NCBI GenBank assembly: GCA_937951995.1
Contig: CALGAG010000080.1
Coordinates: forward strand, 1 to 9,108
Length of the DNA: 9,108 bases
Source of the DNA: an uncultured Bacillota bacterium
GTDB taxonomy: Bacteria > Bacillota > Clostridia > Tissierellales > Tissierellaceae
Reading direction: 5' to 3'
Shown one piece after another: positions 6,569 to 9,108 of this stretch (its first letter is position 1; each line of letters starts with the position of its first letter). A model generated the notes under the pieces. It had not been told where the DNA came from. It worked only from the letters and a program-made list of their open reading frames with translations, and did not search any database. The position numbers were made by a program, and so were the translations under genes.

Positions 6569-7147
6569 TTATTCTTCGTATCTGAATATCTCCAATATAT
6601 TTTCCGGCCTTATCTCCCAGATATTCGCCTGGGTTGTAAAGATGTTCCAATCATCTATTTCAAATACCCTCTCCCAGCTGTCCATAACCCGTGCTCTCTC
6701 TTCTGGATAGAGCCTTGAGTATTTCCCCTCTATAAAGTTGAACTGGTCCTTAAAGCCCTTGCTTTCAATGTCCTTGAGGTATTCTTCCTGGTCCTTTCTA
6801 TCCTTGGGGATGTAGATGTGGTTCAGCACAAAGTCCCATTTCCCTCCATCCAGATAGATTATCTTTGATTTTGGAATCTGCAGCTTATATGCAACTGTTC
6901 CCTTGATTGGCCTTAGCATGGATTCATGGCTTATTGAGCACCAAATGTGAAACTCCACCCCAGGGGGTCTTTCCACCCTCTTGGCTGCAGCATCTGAAAA
7001 CCACCTGTACAGGTATATGAAATGGTCCGCAACATCCTCGTAGTAGTCCCTGATATATCTTTCCCTGTTTCTGAACACTCCCAGCTTTTCCAAGTCCCTT
7101 AGGCTTCTTTCATCCTGTCTGGTCCACAGGGTTACCATTTCCTCCAT
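6569..7147 (-). CDS. DUF3841-like protein of unknown function
   Basis: The 192-residue protein is soluble, with no signal peptide or membrane segment, and is rich in aromatic and charged residues. The layout resembles the DUF3841 family: an N-terminal VTLWTRQ at 5-11, a tyrosine-rich helix at 31-50 (YIRDYYEDVADHFIYLYRWF region), HIWCS at 67-71, KWDFVLNHIYIP at 103-114, and a C-terminal MDSWERVFEID (155-165) followed by TQANIWEI (172-179). The family is short, widespread in Firmicutes and has no established function that I know of. Conserved Trp, His and Asp could form a binding pocket, but no catalytic motif is obvious. The start at ATG 7147 has GGGAGGTG at 7161-7154, six bases away; a second ATG at codon 4 lacks suitable spacing. 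It is the first gene of the minus-strand set. Gene reality is very secure; the family assignment is from memory and moderate. Confidence 0.85.
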   Translation of the reverse strand: MEEMVTLWTRQDERSLRDLEKLGVFRNRERYIRDYYEDVADHFIYLYRWFSDAAAKRVERPPGVEFHIWCSISHESMLRPIKGTVAYKLQIPKSKIIYLDGGKWDFVLNHIYIPKDRKDQEEYLKDIESKGFKDQFNFIEGKYSRLYPEERARVMDSWERVFEIDDWNIFTTQANIWEIRPENILEIFRYEE

Positions 7148-7167
7148 AAATCACACCTCCCTCTTCT

Positions 7168-7197
7168 ATTCTACCCTATAACCCACCCATATTTCCA
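7168..7197 (-). promoter_or_regulatory. Possible promoter of the four-gene minus-strand set
   Basis: On the - strand TGGAAA (7197-7192), 18 bases, then TAGAAT (7173-7168) could serve as -35 and -10. The -10 matches 5 of 6 consensus bases, the -35 4 of 6. It would give a transcript starting just ahead of the GGGAGGTG ribosome binding site. Other weak candidates exist further upstream, so this is tentative. Confidence 0.35.
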
Positions 7198-7223
7198 TTT
7201 GATTTAGAGTTTTTTCTTAAATC

Positions 7224-7239
7224 TTCAATATTCATTGAA
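7224..7239. repeat. 16-bp inverted repeat at the -35 position of the DUF362 promoter, possible operator
   Basis: TTCAAT (7224-7229), spacer ATTC, ATTGAA (7234-7239): perfect 6-bp arms. It lies in the divergent gap, 10 bases upstream of the TATAAT at 7249-7254, exactly where a -35 would be. It could be a regulator site for one or both flanking operons. AT-rich 6-bp arms are easy to find by chance. Confidence 0.4.
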
Positions 7240-7245
7240 ATATCC

Positions 7246-7254
7246 TGTTATAAT
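7246..7254 (+). promoter_or_regulatory. Extended -10 promoter of the DUF362 operon
   Basis: A perfect TATAAT at 7249-7254 is preceded by TGT, making an extended -10 (TGn-TATAAT). The matching -35 is weak: TTCAAT at 7224-7229 is 19 bases away. Expected start of transcription is near 7261, so the leader would be only about 17 nt, with the ribosome binding site at its very 5' end. Confidence 0.7.
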
Positions 7255-7259
7255 ATCAG

Positions 7260-7269
7260 AAGGAGGAGG
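7260..7269 (+). promoter_or_regulatory. Strong ribosome binding site of the DUF362 gene
   Basis: AAGGAGGAGG ends eight bases before the ATG at 7278. It contains two overlapping GGAGG cores and confirms the start. It begins almost at the predicted transcription start, which is unusual. Confidence 0.8.
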
Positions 7270-7277
7270 TTTTTCTT

Positions 7278-8408
7278 ATGGGAAAGGTTGGAATAATTAC
7301 ATCCAGTGATTACACTTATGACAGGGTCCTAAGGGATGTTGAGAATCTACTGTCGGAACTCCCTGTGCTAAATGATCTTGACAAGGGCAGTTTTCTTGTA
7401 AAAACAAACCTCTTGAAAAAGAACAAGCCTGAGGATGGGGTTACAACACACCCCTATGTTGTTGAGGGGGTTGTGAGCTTCCTTCAATCCCGGGGACATG
7501 ATGTGGTCATTGGAGACAGCCCAGGAGGACCCTTTAACCCGGTGATCCTAAAGTCGATCTACGAGGCCTCAGGAATAGCTGATGTTGCCAAAAGGACAGG
7601 CTGCAAACTGAACTACGACACATCGGTTATACAGGTCAAACCACCTGATGCAAGGGTGATAAACAACCTAAAGCTGGTGAAGTCCTTTACTGAGGTTGAC
7701 CATGTGGTGTCATGTGCCAAGCTTAAGACACATACAATGATGACCTACACTGGTGCTGTAAAGAACCTTTTCGGCATGATTCCGGGGGTGACCAAGGCCG
7801 ATTACCACCTGAAGATGAATGATATCGACAACTTTGCAAATATGCTGATCGATGTGTGCGACTTTGTGGACCCCCTGTTTTCAGTGATCGATGGAATACA
7901 GGCAATGGAGGGTGACGGTCCCTCAAGCGGAGACATAAGAGACCTTGGACTTCTTCTTGTTGGAGAAAATCCCTTTGAGCTGGATTATGTGGCAACTGGA
8001 ATTACAGGACTTTTAGATTCTCCTGTAAACCATCATGCCCTTGATCGGGGCTTACTCCATCCAGACCGTATTGAGCTATTTGGAACTGATATTTCCAGTA
8101 TTGATATTGCTCCCTTTAGGCTCCCAGGATCCACTCATGTAAACTTTGTTTCAGGCAGGATACCGGAATTTGTTAAGGATTTACTACTGGAAAGGGTCAG
8201 ACCCTATCCAGAGGTAGAAGGGAAACTTTGCATCGGTTGTGGAATCTGCGCAAGGAACTGTCCACCCAAGGTGATTTCAATGAAGAGCCACAAGGCTGTA
8301 ATTGATACTACAGATTGCATAAGATGCTTTTGCTGCCATGAACTGTGCCCTGAAAAGGCAATAAAGGTAAAAAGACACCCTCTTCACAGGATGGTGTTTG
8401 GAAAATAG
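7278..8408 (+). CDS. DUF362 protein with C-terminal 2[4Fe-4S] ferredoxin domain
   Basis: The 376-residue cytoplasmic protein has a DUF362 domain at about 1-290 and a ferredoxin domain at 312-365. DUF362 signatures include TNLL (43-46), TTHP (56-59), GDSPGG (79-84), AKLKTH (147-152), GAVKNLFG (159-166), DYH (175-177) and IDGIQAMEGDGP (204-215). The ferredoxin part carries two complete cluster motifs: Cys318, 321, 324, 328 and Cys347, 350, 353, 357, each ending in Cys-Pro, with an extra Cys352 in the second. Two 4Fe-4S clusters and a redox role are expected. The substrate of the DUF362 domain is not established; proteins of this type are common in anaerobes. It is the promoter-proximal gene of a two-gene operon, with the hydrolase ATG 13 bases after its stop. 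Arginine is coded by AGG in 9 of 16 cases, like the rest of the window. Confidence 0.94.
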   Translation: MGKVGIITSSDYTYDRVLRDVENLLSELPVLNDLDKGSFLVKTNLLKKNKPEDGVTTHPYVVEGVVSFLQSRGHDVVIGDSPGGPFNPVILKSIYEASGIADVAKRTGCKLNYDTSVIQVKPPDARVINNLKLVKSFTEVDHVVSCAKLKTHTMMTYTGAVKNLFGMIPGVTKADYHLKMNDIDNFANMLIDVCDFVDPLFSVIDGIQAMEGDGPSSGDIRDLGLLLVGENPFELDYVATGITGLLDSPVNHHALDRGLLHPDRIELFGTDISSIDIAPFRLPGSTHVNFVSGRIPEFVKDLLLERVRPYPEVEGKLCIGCGICARNCPPKVISMKSHKAVIDTTDCIRCFCCHELCPEKAIKVKRHPLHRMVFGK

Positions 8409-8415
8409 AAAGGAG
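8409..8415 (+). promoter_or_regulatory. Ribosome binding site fixing the hydrolase start
   Basis: AAAGGAG lies six bases before ATG 8422 and starts right after the DUF362 stop codon. It rules in favour of the ATG over an in-frame TTG at 8398, which would overlap the upstream gene and has no ribosome binding site. Confidence 0.82.
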
Positions 8416-8421
8416 ACCCAT

Positions 8422-8967
8422 ATGAAAAAATACACTCTAGACAGAGAAGATACACTACTGCTTATGATTGACATCCAGGAAAGGCTGGCTCCAGCAATCC
8501 ACAATGGAGACAAGATTGTTGAGAAGAACAGGATCCTCCTTACAGCCATGAAGGAGTTGAACATGAAGGTAATCCATACAGAGCAGTATCCAAAGGGGCT
8601 TGGCAGCACACTGCCCCAGCTTGCAGAATTGCTTGAAGGAAAACCACACGAAAAGGTCATGTTCTCAGCCTACAGCAATGATGTAAGGGAGGACATATTT
8701 AAGAGCGGGAAGAAAAATATCCTTGTCACTGGAATGGAGACCCATGTCTGTGTTTTCCAGACCGTTAGGGCACTGCTTGAGGGAAACTACAACGTGTTTG
8801 TCCTTATGGATGGGGTTGGATCCAGGACTCATGAAAACTACCAGAATGCACTGGATATGATGAAGGATATGGGAGCAGTCATAACAAATGTTGAGACCGT
8901 TCTGTTCGACCTGATAAAAACCGCAGGGACACCAGACTTCAAGATGATATCAAAGCTTGTTAAATAG
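8422..8967 (+). CDS. Isochorismatase-family cysteine hydrolase
   Basis: The 181-residue protein fits the small isochorismatase-like hydrolase fold. The catalytic triad is visible: Asp17 in LLLMIDIQERL, Lys78 in HEKVMFSA, and Cys110 in TGMETHVCV, where the Gly-Met-Glu region forms the usual turn before the nucleophile. EQYPKGLG (54-61) and DGVGSRT (130-136) are typical of the YcaC-like branch. Members cleave amides, ureas or enol ethers such as nicotinamide or isochorismate; the true substrate cannot be told from sequence. No isochorismate or siderophore genes are near, so that role is not supported. It is cotranscribed with the DUF362-ferredoxin gene and ends in the stem of a strong terminator: the final G of its TAG stop is the first base of the hairpin. 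Confidence 0.92.
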   Translation: MKKYTLDREDTLLLMIDIQERLAPAIHNGDKIVEKNRILLTAMKELNMKVIHTEQYPKGLGSTLPQLAELLEGKPHEKVMFSAYSNDVREDIFKSGKKNILVTGMETHVCVFQTVRALLEGNYNVFVLMDGVGSRTHENYQNALDMMKDMGAVITNVETVLFDLIKTAGTPDFKMISKLVK

Positions 8968-9002
8968 AGCTGATCCAATGGATCAGCTCCTTCTTTTTTC
9001 TT
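8967..9002 (+). terminator. Strong intrinsic terminator of the DUF362-hydrolase operon
   Basis: A perfect 10-bp stem pairs GAGCTGATCC (8967-8976) with GGATCAGCTC (8980-8989) around AAT, followed by CTTCTTTTTTCTTT. This is a classic rho-independent terminator on the + strand. On the - strand the same hairpin is followed only by TATTTAAC, so it may also stop the convergent HD-GYP gene but less efficiently. Confidence 0.95.
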
Positions 9003-9012
9003 TATACAATTG

Positions 9013-9108
9013 CTAGAGGACCCGCTCTACAAAGACCTTTACAATTTCCGGATCAAACTGAGTGCCTGAGCATTTTAAAAGCTCCTCTATGGCGATCTCC
9101 TTTGATCT
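9013..9108 (-). CDS. C-terminal end of a probable HD-GYP domain protein (cut by window edge)
   Basis: On the - strand an open frame runs from the window edge to TAG at 9015-9013, giving 31 residues. They contain EELLKCSGTQFDPEIVKVF, which closely resembles the end of HD-GYP domains, where a (C/R)xGTQFDP segment follows the last metal-binding helices. HD-GYP proteins hydrolyse cyclic di-GMP; the catalytic HD and GYP motifs would lie upstream, outside the window. The gene converges on the hydrolase gene across the 8967-8989 hairpin. Its length and any sensor domain are unknown. Confidence 0.75.
   Translation of the reverse strand, partial: RSKEIAIEELLKCSGTQFDPEIVKVFVERVL

Noticed and set aside
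7235..7240. TTGAAA as a -35 for the DUF362 promoter
   Set aside because: It is only eight bases from the TATAAT, far short of the 16-18 required.
8398..8421. TTG start at 8398 for the hydrolase
   Set aside because: It overlaps the DUF362 gene and reads through the ribosome binding site that serves ATG 8422.
8277..8660. 127-codon - strand frame opposite the DUF362/hydrolase junction
   Set aside because: Spans two genuine genes antisense, has Ser/Phe-rich composition and no supporting start signals.

Overview
The window looks like chromosomal DNA of a Gram-positive Firmicute, most likely of the Clostridia/Tissierellia type. The reasons are a perfect CIRCE operator, strong AGGAGG-type ribosome binding sites, a TTG start on htpG, tight operons, AGG as the main arginine codon, and a moderate GC content (judged by eye, not computed). 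There is no rRNA, tRNA, CRISPR array or insertion sequence, and no clear sign of a mobile island. Every gap between genes is under 150 bases.

Left edge (1-555): the C-terminal part of an ATP-grasp ligase-like gene on the + strand. It faces the end of htpG, and a hairpin terminator separates the two. Minus-strand block 1 (556-2520): htpG, the bacterial Hsp90. Its promoter has a consensus -35, an extended -10 and a perfect CIRCE inverted repeat, so HrcA control is strongly suggested. The true start is a TTG just after a good ribosome binding site, not the GTG that lies inside the operator.

Minus-strand block 2 (7147 down to 2520) is a compact four-gene set. In order of transcription it holds a DUF3841-like protein, a membrane-anchored SH3b-VanY D,D-carboxypeptidase, a large fusion of a RecB/Cas4-type nuclease with an iron-sulfur XPD/DinG helicase, and a four-helix membrane protein with a signal peptide. 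The last two are coupled by an ATGA overlap. No clear terminator is seen before htpG, so read-through into htpG is possible.

Plus-strand block (7278-8967): a DUF362 protein with a C-terminal two-cluster ferredoxin domain, followed 13 bases later by an isochorismatase-family cysteine hydrolase. A very strong hairpin terminator ends the block. The divergent gap 7148-7277 holds the promoter for this pair, with a 16-bp inverted repeat at the -35 position. Right edge (9013-9108): the last 31 codons of a minus-strand gene whose ending resembles an HD-GYP cyclic-di-GMP phosphodiesterase.

Most of this is ordinary core-genome content. The parts most worth a second look are the nuclease-helicase fusion and its coupling to an unrecognised membrane protein, the direct CIRCE control of htpG, and the promoter architecture at 7224-7269. 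I do not see a clearly new multi-gene system.
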